From: DATCLS01 sp036563805
GTDB lineage: Bacteria > Actinomycetota > Acidimicrobiia > Acidimicrobiales > VFJN01
Assembly: GCA_036563805.1 (NCBI GenBank)
Contig: DATCLS010000024.1
Location: 1 to 62,500, forward strand
DNA length: 62,500 nt
Reading direction: 5' to 3'
Part shown: positions 38,803-49,255 of the stretch, piece after piece
Layout: every line of letters begins with the position of its first letter
Position numbering within the stretch: position 1 is the first letter of the stretch
Program-made: the position numbers and the translations under genes
The notes under the pieces: generated by a model
Seen by the model: the letters and a program-made list of their open reading frames with translations, nothing else
Told to the model about the DNA's origin: nothing
Databases searched by the model: none

Positions 38803-38857
38803 GACTTTGACCAGTGGTCAAAGGCTCTTGACCACTGGTCAAAGTCGCGCGTACGGT
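38803..38857 (+). promoter_or_regulatory. promoter inside a nested inverted-repeat operator (transporter/catabolic operon)
   Basis: GACTTTGACCAGTGGTCAA (38803-38821) and its exact reverse complement (38828-38846) are separated by AGGCTC. Each arm is itself a near-perfect palindrome, TTTGACCA-N-TGGTCAAA, so two dimer sites lie side by side. The second arm contains -35 TTGACC (38828-38833), and -10 TACGGT follows at 38852-38857 with an 18-bp spacer. A protein bound here would block transcription. The TetR gene at 44.8 kb in the same operon is the natural candidate regulator (inference). Confidence 0.75.
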
Positions 38858-38885
38858 GCCCCCGACTCGGACAGGAGGGGGTGTC

Positions 38886-40520
38886 GTGAGAACGACGCGA
38901 CGAATCGTGAGCCTGGCGTTGGCCAGCGTCCTGGCTCTGGCCACCGTGGCCTGTGGGTCGGACGACGACGACGGGGGAAGCGCCGGTGGCGCGTCCGCCG
39001 AGCCGCCCACCGAGCGTGGCCTGATCGGCGACCAGCCGGACGCCGAGCCGACCGACGGCGGGGTGCTGAACTTCGGCGTCTACGCCGAGACCGCCGGGCT
39101 CGACCCGACCACGGTCAACGGCTCGGGCGTCGCCGGCGGCATCGAGCTGGCCGCCATCTACGACACGCTGCTCCGCTTCGACCCCGAGACGCTCGAGTAC
39201 GAGCCCCAGCTGGCCGAGTCGATCGAGGGCAACGAGGACGGCTCGCAGTGGACGCTGCGGCTCCGTGAGGGCGTGACGTTCAGCGACGGGACGCCGCTCG
39301 ACGCCGAGGCCGTCGTGTTCAGCCTCCAGCGCCACGTGGAGCGGGAGTCGCGCTTCGCCGGCATGGTCGGCCGCATCGAGCGCTTCGAGACGCCCGACCC
39401 CCGCACGGTCGTGTTCACGCTGTCCGAGCCGTGGACGACGTTCCCGTTCATGCTCGCCTACATGCCGGGCATGATCGTCTCGCCGACCGCGGTTCGCGAG
39501 CTGGGCGACGAGGAGTTCAACCGGGCGCCGGTCGGGGCCGGGCCGTTCGAGGTCGAGCGCTACGCCCCCGGCGAGGAGCTGGTGCTCCGGGCCCGCGACG
39601 ACTACTGGGACGGCCGGCCCCACCTCGACGGCGTGCGCTTCGCCGTGCTGCAGGGCGCCGACGCCAACCTCGAGGCCATGGAGTCGGGCGAGCTGCAGGC
39701 CGCGTTCCTGCGCGAGCCCAAGGTCATCGACGAGGCCCGGCAGGCCGGCTACCCCGGTTACCTGAACCTGCAGAACCTGGGCGCCATGGTGTTGGTCAAC
39801 CACGGTGTGCGGGGCCAGGACCGGCCCACCGCCGACCTGCGGGTCCGCCAGGCCATCGCCGCCGCGGTCAACCCCGAGGTGCTGAACGAGCGGGCCGACC
39901 AGGGCCACGGCTACCCGACCTACGACGTCCTGTCCGAGGCGTCGCCCTATCACGACCAGGTCTCGTCCCTGGAGTACGACCCCGACCGGGCCCGTCAGCT
40001 GGTCGAAGAGGTCAAGCAGGAGACCGGCTGGGACGGCTCGCTCGAGCTGGCGTGCAGCAACATCCCGTCTCGGGCCAACTGGGCCCTGGCCGTGGGCGCC
40101 CAGCTCGACGCCGTCGGCTTCCAGACGACGGTCGACACGTCGGGCACGGTCGCCGACCTCATCCGCCGGGTGTCGGTCGACGCCGACTTCGACCTGGCGT
40201 GCTGGGGCTTCAACCTCGACGACGCCAACCCGTTCATCTCGCTGTCGCAGCACGTCTACAGCACGAGCCGGCAGAACGTGATCGGCTACGCCAACGAGGA
40301 GCTCGACGCGCTGGTCGACGAGCTGCGGGTGGCCCGGGGCACCGAGGAGATCACCGACATCCTCAACCGGGTGCAGGAGGTGTGGGACGAGACGCTCCCG
40401 ACCATCCCCACCGCCGCCGTGCCCGAGTTCATCGCCTGGGACGAGAGCGTCCACGGCGTCGTGCCCACGGTGAACTCGATGATCCTGCTCGACGACGCCT
40501 TCATCGCCGGTGGTGACTGA
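38886..40520 (+). CDS. family 5 extracellular solute-binding lipoprotein (Dpp/Opp type)
   Basis: 544 residues. Signal peptide with hydrophobic LALASVLALATVAC, lipidated Cys near residue 23 (lipobox slightly atypical, TVAC), then an acidic linker and the SBP_bac_5 fold: GLDPTTVNG, LAESIEGNEDGSQWTLRLREG, NRAPVGAGPFEVERY and DDYWDGRPHLDGV. GTG at 38886 has AGGAGGGG upstream. First gene of the long operon. This family binds peptides, glycosides, nickel or other amphipathic ligands, so the ligand cannot be read from sequence; operon context points to a molecule later activated by CoA. Confidence 0.92.
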   Translation: MRTTRRIVSLALASVLALATVACGSDDDDGGSAGGASAEPPTERGLIGDQPDAEPTDGGVLNFGVYAETAGLDPTTVNGSGVAGGIELAAIYDTLLRFDPETLEYEPQLAESIEGNEDGSQWTLRLREGVTFSDGTPLDAEAVVFSLQRHVERESRFAGMVGRIERFETPDPRTVVFTLSEPWTTFPFMLAYMPGMIVSPTAVRELGDEEFNRAPVGAGPFEVERYAPGEELVLRARDDYWDGRPHLDGVRFAVLQGADANLEAMESGELQAAFLREPKVIDEARQAGYPGYLNLQNLGAMVLVNHGVRGQDRPTADLRVRQAIAAAVNPEVLNERADQGHGYPTYDVLSEASPYHDQVSSLEYDPDRARQLVEEVKQETGWDGSLELACSNIPSRANWALAVGAQLDAVGFQTTVDTSGTVADLIRRVSVDADFDLACWGFNLDDANPFISLSQHVYSTSRQNVIGYANEELDALVDELRVARGTEEITDILNRVQEVWDETLPTIPTAAVPEFIAWDESVHGVVPTVNSMILLDDAFIAGGD

Positions 40521-41556
40521 CGCCGCGACCGCCGCCCCCGCCCCCGCCACCGCGGCCGGGCCCGCCGCCCCGGCCGCGGGCGGCGGGCGCCGGCGGCGCT
40601 CGCTCGCCCGGGGTGCCGGCCACCTGGCCAACCTGGTGGTGGTCGTGCTGCTGGCCAGCGTCCTCACGTTCCTGCTTGCCTCGCTGCTGCCCGGCGACCC
40701 GGCCGTCGCCATCCTCGGCCCCGACCGGGCGCCCGAGGACTACGCCCGGGTCCGGGCCGAGCTGGGCGTCGACGATCCGCTCCCCACCCGCTACCTCGAC
40801 TGGCTGGGTCACGCCGTGCGGGGCGACCTCGGCAGCTCGCTGATCCCGCCCCACACCCCGGTGTGGGAGCGCCTGTCTGCGGCCCTGCCCGTGAGCCTCG
40901 AGCTGGCGGTCCTGGCCATCGGTGTGAGCGTGGTGCTGGCGGTGCCGCTGGCCATGTGGTGCGCCCACCGGCCCGGCGGCCGGGCCGACCGCTGGGTGTC
41001 GGCCGGGGCGTTCGCCGCGCTGTCGCTACCCCAGTTCCTGATCGGCCTGCTGCTGATCCTGGTGCTGGTCAAGGGCCTCGGCTGGTTCCCGCGCTCCGAG
41101 TGGAGCCGGATCACCGACGAGGGCCTGGGCGAGAACCTGCGCCACGCCGCTTTGCCGGTCCTCACGGTGGCGCTGGGCGAGATCGCCGTCTTCACTCGGC
41201 TGCTGCGGGCCGACCTCGTGCGCACGCTGGGCACCGACTTCGTGCGGGCCGCCCGGGCCCGGGGCCTGTCGCCGACCCGGGTGCTGGTGCGCCACGCCCT
41301 GCGGCCGTCGTCGTTCTCGTTCGTCACGCTGGCCGGCGTCAACCTGGGCCGCCTCATCGGGTCGACCGTGATCGTCGAGCGGGTGTTCGGCCTGCCCGGC
41401 GTGGGGTCGTTGCTCGTGTCCGGCGCCACCCAGGGCGACGTCCGGGTCGTCCAGGGGGTGGTCCTGGTGGTGGCGGTGCTGTACGTGGTGCTCAACGGCG
41501 CCATCGACGTCCTGTACGGCTGGCTCGACCCGAGGATCCGCCGTGACGCTCGCTGA
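40510..41556 (+). CDS. ABC transporter permease, DppB-like
   Basis: 348 residues; Ala/Pro-rich cytoplasmic start, then six membrane segments. The DppB-class features are LPGDPAVAILG, LGVDDPLPTRYLDWLGHAVRGDLGSS and the EAA-like loop FVRAARARGLSPTRVLVRHALRP. GTG overlaps the end of the binding-protein gene by 11 bases; a second GTG follows immediately. Confidence 0.92.
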   Translation: MVTDAATAAPAPATAAGPAAPAAGGGRRRRSLARGAGHLANLVVVVLLASVLTFLLASLLPGDPAVAILGPDRAPEDYARVRAELGVDDPLPTRYLDWLGHAVRGDLGSSLIPPHTPVWERLSAALPVSLELAVLAIGVSVVLAVPLAMWCAHRPGGRADRWVSAGAFAALSLPQFLIGLLLILVLVKGLGWFPRSEWSRITDEGLGENLRHAALPVLTVALGEIAVFTRLLRADLVRTLGTDFVRAARARGLSPTRVLVRHALRPSSFSFVTLAGVNLGRLIGSTVIVERVFGLPGVGSLLVSGATQGDVRVVQGVVLVVAVLYVVLNGAIDVLYGWLDPRIRRDAR

Positions 41557-42622
41557 GGTCAGCGCCGTCGAGGCGCTCCCCGAGGTCCCCGGTGGCGACG
41601 ACGCCCCCGGCGCCGGGGCCCCGCCCGGCCGCCGGGTCGCTGTCGGCGTCGCCTGGCTGGCCGCCGGCGTCGTGCTCGCCGTGGCCGGGACGATGGTGCT
41701 GGGCGGCGCCCCCATGGTCGTCCGGGTGGCGGCCGTGGCCGCCGGCGCGGCGGCCGCCTACCGGGGCGTCCAGGCGGTGGGCCGAGCCCTGATCGCCCCC
41801 GACTGGGACGCGGCGCTGTGGTTGTCGGGCCTGTGGATCGTCGTGCTGGTCGTCGCCGCCCTGGTGGCGCCGGTCCTGCCGCTCGGCGAGCACGAGGACA
41901 CGGCCGCCGCCATCACCGAGCCCGCCTTGCTGCGGCCCAACCTGTTCTCCGAGCACCCACTGGGCACCAACAACTTCGGGCTCGACGAGCTGGCCCGGGT
42001 CGTCTACGGGGCGCGGGCGTCGCTGCTCATGGCGCTCACCGCCTCGGCTATCGGGCTGGTGATCGGCGGCGCCATCGGCGTCGTGGCCGGCACCCGCCGG
42101 GGCTGGCTCGACCGGGCGCTGAGCACGGCCAACAACGCGTTCCTGGCGTTCCCGCCGCTGGTGCTGCTGCTGGCCCTGGCCGCGGTGATGGAGCGCGACT
42201 CCCGCAACATCGCCTTGGCGCTCGGCGCCCTGTCGATCCCGGTCAACGTGCGGCTGGCCCGGGCCAACGCCCTGGCCGTCGCCCAGGAGGAGTTCGTCGA
42301 GGCGGCCCGGGTGATGGGGGCCTCGCGCACCCGGATCGTGGTGCGGGAGATCCTGCCCAACGTCCTGCCGCCGTTGCTGTCCTACGCCCTCATCGTGATG
42401 GCCGTGCTGCTCGTGGCCGAGGCGTCGCTCAGCTACCTCGGCCTCGGTGTGCAGCCGCCCCAGCCGTCGTGGGGGAACATGATCGCCGAGGGAGACGGGG
42501 GCATGTTCGAGGACCATCCGCACCTGGTGCTGGTGCCCGGCGGGGCGATGTTCGCCACCGTGCTGGCCTTCAACCTCGTGGGCGAGCGCCTCCGGCAGAC
42601 GTGGGAGCGGCAGGGTGCCTGA
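41543..42622 (+). CDS. ABC transporter permease, DppC-like
   Basis: 359 residues. An unusual N-terminal pair of hydrophobic segments (about 30-70) precedes the normal DppC layout: HPLGTNNFGLDELARVVYGAR, EAA loop FVEAARVMGASRTRIVVREILPN and SYLGLGVQPPQPSWGNM. Overlaps the previous gene by 14 bases and the next by 8. Forms the membrane channel with the DppB-like subunit. Confidence 0.92.
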   Translation: MTLAEVSAVEALPEVPGGDDAPGAGAPPGRRVAVGVAWLAAGVVLAVAGTMVLGGAPMVVRVAAVAAGAAAAYRGVQAVGRALIAPDWDAALWLSGLWIVVLVVAALVAPVLPLGEHEDTAAAITEPALLRPNLFSEHPLGTNNFGLDELARVVYGARASLLMALTASAIGLVIGGAIGVVAGTRRGWLDRALSTANNAFLAFPPLVLLLALAAVMERDSRNIALALGALSIPVNVRLARANALAVAQEEFVEAARVMGASRTRIVVREILPNVLPPLLSYALIVMAVLLVAEASLSYLGLGVQPPQPSWGNMIAEGDGGMFEDHPHLVLVPGGAMFATVLAFNLVGERLRQTWERQGA

Positions 42623-43720
42623 CGCCGCCGCCCCCCTGCTCGACGTGCGCGACCTGCGGGTGCGCTTCGCCACCCGGGCCGGCACCGTCCACGCCGTCGA
42701 CGGCGTGTCGCTGGCGGTGGCCGCCGGCGAGGTCGTCGCCGTGGTCGGCGAGTCGGGCTCGGGCAAGTCGGTCACCGCCCGGTCGGTCATGGGCCTCGAG
42801 TCCGACGTGGCCAACGCGACCGTGACCGGGGAGGTGCGGTTCGACGGCCAGTCGGTGCTCGACCTCACCGCCCGCGAGCGGCGGGCGCTGTGGTCCTCCG
42901 ACATCGGCATCGTGTTCCAGAACCCGCTGACCTCGCTCAACCCTGTGCTGCGGGTCGGCGACCAGATCACCGAGCTGCTGCGGGTCCACCGGTCTCTCAG
43001 CCGGCGGGACGCCACCGAGCGGGCCGCCGAGCTGCTGGCCGAGGTCCGGATCCCCAGCCCCCGGTCCCGGCTGGCCCAGTACCCGCACGAGCTGTCGGGC
43101 GGCATGCGCCAGCGGGTGGCCATCGCCCTGGCCATCGCCTGCGGGCCCCGCCTGCTCATCGCCGACGAGCCGACGACGGCGCTCGACGTGACCGTCCAGC
43201 GCCAGGTCCTCGACCTACTGGCCGGGCTCACCGCGGCCCACGGCATGGCCACCATGCTGATCACCCACAACCTGGGTATCGCCGCCCGCTACGCCGACCG
43301 GGTGCTGGTCATGTACGGCGGGCGCATCGTCGAGACCGGGGCGGCCGACACGCTGTTCCGCGACGCCGCCCACCCCTACACCCAGGGGTTGGTGCGGTCG
43401 ATCCCCCGGCTCGACGCCCGGCGCGACCGGCCGCTCGTGCCCATCCCCGGGCGGCCGCCCGACCTGCGGAACCTGCCGCCCGGGTGCCGGTTCGCGCCGC
43501 GGTGCCCGGTCGCCGTCGACCGCTGCCGCACCGACGACCCGGCGCTGCTGCCCGTGGCCGCGGCCCGGGAGGCGGCCTGCCACCTGGCGCCCGGTCGCCC
43601 CGAGGCCGAGGCGGCGGCCGCCGTCGCCACGACCAGCGGCACCGGCCCGGCCGGCGGCGGCACCGCCGGCGGCGGATCGCACGGCTCGGTGACGGCGACC
43701 GCGACGGGGGAGGGGAGCTG

Positions 43721-43721
<1 letters not shown>
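42615..43721 (+). CDS. ABC transporter ATP-binding protein, DppD-like
   Basis: 368 residues: Walker A GESGSGKS near residue 45, FQNPLTSLNP, signature LSGGMRQRV, Walker B LLIADEPTTALD, His-loop LITHN, and the C-terminal oligopeptide domain with cysteines in PPGCRFAPRCP that in this family holds an iron-sulfur cluster. A Gly/Thr-rich tail of about 35 residues follows. Paired with the next gene. Confidence 0.93.
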
Positions 43722-44778
<1,057 letters not shown>

Positions 44779-44782
<4 letters not shown>

Positions 44783-45408
44783 GCACCGCAGAACCCGCCC
44801 GGCCGGCCCGGGCGACGTCCGTGTCCAACGAGGCCATCCTCGACGCCACCCGCGCCATGCTGAACGAGGTCGCGTTCGCCGACTTCAGCGTGCGCGAGCT
44901 GGCCAAGGCGCTGGGCGTCGTGCCGGGCACGATCTACGCCCGCTTCGGCACCAAGGACGAGCTGCTCGTGCAGCTGTACATCCAGACGCTCGACCGGGTG
45001 TCCGACCTGCTCGACGACTTCGCCGTCACCCCCGACGTGCGGGTGGTCGACGCGGTGCGGGCCATCGCCCCCTCCGTCGGCAAGCTCCAGCGCGACTTCG
45101 GCACCTACTTCGACGCCTACCCCCACGGGCGCGACTCGGTGCGGCCCGCTACCTGGGACCGGCTCCAGTCCCGGTTCCAACGCATGAGCCGCAAGCTGCA
45201 CGCCACGATCAGCGCCGCGGCCGCCAACGAGGGTGTGAGGCTGATGGGTGGCTCCCTGGCCGAGCGCCTGATGTGGACGCTGGTCACGTCGGTGTCGCGC
45301 CAGCGCACCGCCACCGCCTACGGCCACAGCAACGCCAACTACGAACGGTTCGTGGCCCAGGCGCTGCTGACCGCGCTGCGCAAGGACGACCCAGGGAGGC
45401 AGGCGTGA
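44779..45408 (+). CDS. TetR-family transcriptional regulator
   Basis: About 209 residues. N-terminal helix-turn-helix: ILDATRAMLNEVAFADFSV then ELAKALGVVPGTIYARF; a helical ligand domain follows. No ATG is available. CTG at 44779 is chosen because GAGAGGAG sits about seven bases upstream and it overlaps the preceding stop as CTGA, the pattern used throughout this operon; GTG at 44821 is the conventional alternative and would lack a clear ribosome site. Located between transporter and acyl-CoA synthetase genes, so it probably governs this operon through the 38.8-kb operator, responding to a substrate or CoA ester (inference). Confidence 0.88.
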
Positions 45409-47063
45409 GGTACCCGCACGGTGTCGCTGAGCTGCTCCTGGCCCGGGCCGAGGACGACAACCCGGCCTACCTCGAGGGCGACCGCTCGTGGACGTGGCGG
45501 CAGGCGATCGCCGAGAGCGCCCGTTGCGCCCAGGCGCTGGCCGACCTGCGCCGGCCGGGCCCGTTCCACGTCGGCATCCAGCTCGAGAACGTGCCCGAGT
45601 ACCTGTTCTGGCTCGGGGGCGCGGCGCTGGCCGGCGCCACCGCCGTGGGCGTGAACCTCACCCGGTCGCCCGCCGAGGTCGAGACCGACATCCGCCACAC
45701 CGACTGCCAGCTGCTGATCACCGACCGGGCCGGCCGGGAGCGGCTGGCCCAGCTCGACCTGCCGGTGGGGCCCGACCGGGTGCTGGCGATCGACGACCCC
45801 GACGACGCCGCCGCCCTGGCCGCCTACGGCACGGAGCCGCCCAGCGACGTGCCGGCGCCCGACACGCTGGCGCTGCTGCTGTTCACGTCGGGCTCGACCG
45901 GCGCCCCCAAGGCCGTGCGGTGCACCACCGGCCGGCTGGCCGCCACCGGCAACATGGCCGTCGACCGGTTCGGCATGACCGCCGACGACGTCTACTACTG
46001 CGCCATGCCGCTGTTCCACGGCAACGCCCTCATGTACGCGTGGATGCCGACGGTGCAGGTGGGGGCGTCGGTGGCGCTGCGGCGGCGGTTCTCGGCCTCG
46101 GGCTTCCTGCCCGACGTGCGGCGCTACGGCGCCACCATCTTCAACTACGTCGGCAAGTCGCTGAGCTACGTCCTGGCCACGCCCGAGAAGCCCGACGACG
46201 CCGACAACCCCCTGAAGCAAGGCTTCGGGACCGAGGCGTCGTGGCGCGACGTCGAGGAGTTCGAGCGTCGCTTCGGCTGCGTCCTCAAGGAGGGCTACGG
46301 GATGAGCGAGGGCGGCGGCGTGAGGATCCACCGCACCCCCGACTCGCCCGAGGCGTCGCTGGGCAAGCCCATCGTCGACACGATCACCGTGATGAACCCG
46401 GACACGCTCCGGGAGTGCCCGCCGGCCCGGTTCGACGAGGCGGGCCGGCTGCTCAACGGCGACGAGGCCATCGGCGAGATCGTCAACACGGCCGGCCTCG
46501 ACCTGTTCGAGGGCTACTACGACAATCCGGAGGCCACGGCCGAGCGGTCGCGCAACGGCTGGTTCTGGACCGGCGACCTCGGCTACCGCGACGCGGACGG
46601 TTTCTTCTACTTCGCCGGCCGGGGCCACGACGCCCTGCGGGTCGACGGCGAGAACTTCTCGGCCATCCCGGTGGAGCGCATCCTCTACCGGTGGGCGCCG
46701 GTCGTGGCCGCCGCCGTCTACGCCGTGCCGGACCCCGACGGCAGCGACGCCGTGATGGTGGCGCTCGAGCTGCAGGGCGGGGCCGGGCGCTTCGACGCCG
46801 ACGAGTTCGCCCGGTTCCTGGCCGAGCAGCCCGACCTGGGGCCCAAGTGGGTGCCCCAGTTCGTCCGCATCGTCCGGTCCATGCCGACCACCGGGACCAA
46901 CAAGGTGGACAAGGGCCCTCTGCGCCGCGCGGGCGTCGACACCACTGACCCGGCCTGGTGGCGGCCCGACCGCAAGGCCATCGCCTACCGGCCGATGACC
47001 GAGGCCGACCAGGCCGCCTACCGGGCGGCGCTGGAGGCCCGCGGGCGGGCGACCCCCACGTGA
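45405..47063 (+). CDS. AMP-forming acyl-CoA synthetase (FadD17/FadD19-like)
   Basis: 552 residues of the ANL superfamily. ATP loop LLFTSGSTGAPKAVR near residue 165, adenine motif KEGYGMSEGGG near 297, hinge WFWTGDLGYRDADGF near 386 and the catalytic lysine region TTGTNKVDKGPLRR near 510. Starts at a GTG overlapping the TetR stop. Expected to activate a carboxylic acid, here likely a steroid-type or branched side chain, to its CoA ester for the dehydrogenases that follow. Confidence 0.9.
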   Translation: MRYPHGVAELLLARAEDDNPAYLEGDRSWTWRQAIAESARCAQALADLRRPGPFHVGIQLENVPEYLFWLGGAALAGATAVGVNLTRSPAEVETDIRHTDCQLLITDRAGRERLAQLDLPVGPDRVLAIDDPDDAAALAAYGTEPPSDVPAPDTLALLLFTSGSTGAPKAVRCTTGRLAATGNMAVDRFGMTADDVYYCAMPLFHGNALMYAWMPTVQVGASVALRRRFSASGFLPDVRRYGATIFNYVGKSLSYVLATPEKPDDADNPLKQGFGTEASWRDVEEFERRFGCVLKEGYGMSEGGGVRIHRTPDSPEASLGKPIVDTITVMNPDTLRECPPARFDEAGRLLNGDEAIGEIVNTAGLDLFEGYYDNPEATAERSRNGWFWTGDLGYRDADGFFYFAGRGHDALRVDGENFSAIPVERILYRWAPVVAAAVYAVPDPDGSDAVMVALELQGGAGRFDADEFARFLAEQPDLGPKWVPQFVRIVRSMPTTGTNKVDKGPLRRAGVDTTDPAWWRPDRKAIAYRPMTEADQAAYRAALEARGRATPT

Positions 47064-47087
47064 GCGTGTAGGAGGAGCGAGAGCCCG

Positions 47088-48305
47088 GTGTACCTGGACG
47101 AGCCCGACGAGCTGGTGACGCTGCGCCACGACCTGCGCGCCTACTTCGCCAAGCTGCTCACCGACGACGTGCGGGAGGCCCTGGCCGACCCCGCCCGGTC
47201 GACCGCCGCCACCCGGGAGGTGGTCCGCACCATGGGCGCCGACGGCTGGCTGGGCATCGGCTGGCCGGTCGAGCACGGCGGCGGCGGGCGGGGGCCGATG
47301 GCCCAGCTCGTGTTCTTCGACGAGGTGCTGCGGGCTGGGGCCCCCTACCCGATGGTCACGCTGAACACCGTGGGGCCGGCGCTCATGCGCTACGGCACCG
47401 AGGAGCAGCAGCGGCGGTTCCTGCCCGGGATCGTGAAGGGCGAGATCCACTTCGCCATCGGCTACACCGAGCCCCAGGCCGGCACCGACCTGGCCTCGCT
47501 GCGGACCCGGGCCGTGCGCGACGGCGACCACTACGTCGTCAACGGCAACAAGGTGTTCACCAGCGGCATCGACGTCGCCGACTGGGTGTGGCTGGCCTGC
47601 CGCACCGGACCCGACCCGGCGGCCGCCGAGGGGTCGGGCGGGGACCGGCCCCGCAAGCACGAGGGCATCTCCATCCTGCTGGTCGACACCCGGGCGGCCG
47701 GGTTCTCGTGGACGCCGATCGTCACGGTCAGCCAGAGCATGACCAGCGCCACGTTCTACGACGACGTGCGCGTGCCGGTCACCGACCGGGTCGGGCCCGA
47801 GGGCGGTGGCTGGCGCATCATGACCACCCAGCTCAACCACGAGCGGGTGACGCTCGGCGCCAACTGCGGCCTGGCCTACGAGCTGCTCGACGGCGTGCGC
47901 GACTGGGCGGCGGCGACGCCGGTCCCCGGGGGCGGCGGCCGCCGGGTGATCGACGAGCCCTGGGTGCAGCAGGACCTGGGCCGGGCGCACGCCCGGCTGG
48001 AGGCGGTGCGGCTGCTCAACTGGCGCATGGCCTGGGCCATGGAGACGGGGGAGCCGGCGCCGGGCGACTCGTCGCTGGTCAAGGTGGCCGCCACCGAGTC
48101 GCTCATCGAGGTGTACCGCCTGCTGCTCGGCATCGTCGGGCCGGCCGGGGCCCTGCCGGCCGGGTCGCCGGGCGCGGTGCTGGCCGGCCGGCTGGAGCGG
48201 GCCGGGCGCCAGGCACAGATCAACACGTTCGGCGGGGGCGTCAACGAGGTCCAGCGGGAGATGCTGGCGGCGCGCGCCCTCGGGGTGGGCCGGAGGGCGA
48301 GATGA
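47088..48305 (+). CDS. acyl-CoA dehydrogenase (first of a pair; FadE/ChsE-like)
   Basis: 405 residues: N-terminal helical domain, FAD-binding core with AIGYTEPQAGTDLASL near residues 124-139 and VNGNKVFTSGIDVADWVWLA, C-terminal helices ending INTFGGGVNEVQREMLAARALG. A Gly/Ser/Arg-rich loop (EGSGGDRPRKHEG) is inserted in the beta domain. GTG at 47088, just after GGAGGAGCGAGAG. Actinobacterial steroid side-chain dehydrogenases work as mixed tetramers of two different FadE chains; the second chain lies two genes on, supporting that arrangement. Confidence 0.88.
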   Translation: MYLDEPDELVTLRHDLRAYFAKLLTDDVREALADPARSTAATREVVRTMGADGWLGIGWPVEHGGGGRGPMAQLVFFDEVLRAGAPYPMVTLNTVGPALMRYGTEEQQRRFLPGIVKGEIHFAIGYTEPQAGTDLASLRTRAVRDGDHYVVNGNKVFTSGIDVADWVWLACRTGPDPAAAEGSGGDRPRKHEGISILLVDTRAAGFSWTPIVTVSQSMTSATFYDDVRVPVTDRVGPEGGGWRIMTTQLNHERVTLGANCGLAYELLDGVRDWAAATPVPGGGGRRVIDEPWVQQDLGRAHARLEAVRLLNWRMAWAMETGEPAPGDSSLVKVAATESLIEVYRLLLGIVGPAGALPAGSPGAVLAGRLERAGRQAQINTFGGGVNEVQREMLAARALGVGRRAR

Positions 48306-49255
48306 CCGAGACGAGCGAGAGACCCGCACCGGCCGGGACGGCGGCCGGCGACGCCGACCTGCTGACGACCCTGCGGGGGTTCGTCGGCCAGCTGGCCCGG
48401 CCGGTGACCGAGGCGCCGGAGCCGGTGAACCCGGCCATGATCCGCCACTGGTGCGAGGCGCTGGGCGACACCAACCCCCGGTACGCCCCGGGCCCCGACC
48501 AGGTGGCGCCGCCGGCCATGCTCCAGGCCTGGTGCATGCTCGGCCTGCGGCCGCCCGACCCCGACGGCGGCCTCGCCCGGATGCGGGCCGTGCTGATCGA
48601 CGCCGGCTACACGGGCGTGGTCGCCACCAACTGCACGCAGTCCTACGTGCGCGACCTCCGGCCCGGCGACCGGCTCCGCGAGGAGCGGGTCATCGAGTCG
48701 GTGTCGGACGAGAAGCGCACGGCGCTGGGCGACGGCTTCTTCGTCACCACTCGTAGCCGCTACACGGCGGACGGCGAGCTGGTCGGCGAGATGACGTTCC
48801 GGACCCTGTACTTCCGGCCCAAGGACAAGCCGCCGCCCCGGCCTCCGCGGCCCCGCCCCGCCATCACCCAGGACAACGAGTTCTTCTTCGCCGGGGCGCG
48901 GGAGGGCAAGCTGCTCATCCAGCGGTGCGAGGGCTGCGGCCGGCTCCAGCACCCGCCCACCCCCGTGTGCCCGGCGTGCGGCTCGTTCGAGCGGGGCGTG
49001 GTCGAGCCGAGCGGCCGGGGGCGGGTGTACAGCTTCGTCGTCAACCACCACCCGCCGGTGCCGGCCTTCGACTACCCCCTGGTCGTCGCCCTCGTGGAGC
49101 TCGAGGAGGGCGTGCGGCTCGTCACCAACCTGGTCGGCGTCGAGCCCGCCGACGTCCACATCGACATGCCGGTCGAGGTCGAGCTCGTCCCCGTCGACGA
49201 CGAGCTGACGCTGCCCATGTTCCGCCCCGTGGCCGGCCCGGAGGAGGAGCGCTGA
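48302..49255 (+). CDS. fusion of MaoC-like hot-dog domain and DUF35 OB-fold (ChsH2-like hydratase subunit)
   Basis: 317 residues. Residues 1-185 form a MaoC/FAS1-type hot-dog dehydratase half (NPAMIRHWCEALGDTNPRY, GDGFFVTTRSRYTADGELVG). From about residue 200 comes a DUF35 unit with rubredoxin-like zinc ribbon CEGCGRLQHPPTPVCPACG and OB strand SGRGRVYSFVVNHHPPVPAF. The same two-domain design occurs in mycobacterial ChsH2 (Rv3542c), which pairs with ChsH1 as an enoyl-CoA hydratase and whose DUF35 part binds the Ltp2 aldolase. Both partner types are encoded just downstream. Confidence 0.88.
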   Translation: MTETSERPAPAGTAAGDADLLTTLRGFVGQLARPVTEAPEPVNPAMIRHWCEALGDTNPRYAPGPDQVAPPAMLQAWCMLGLRPPDPDGGLARMRAVLIDAGYTGVVATNCTQSYVRDLRPGDRLREERVIESVSDEKRTALGDGFFVTTRSRYTADGELVGEMTFRTLYFRPKDKPPPRPPRPRPAITQDNEFFFAGAREGKLLIQRCEGCGRLQHPPTPVCPACGSFERGVVEPSGRGRVYSFVVNHHPPVPAFDYPLVVALVELEEGVRLVTNLVGVEPADVHIDMPVEVELVPVDDELTLPMFRPVAGPEEER

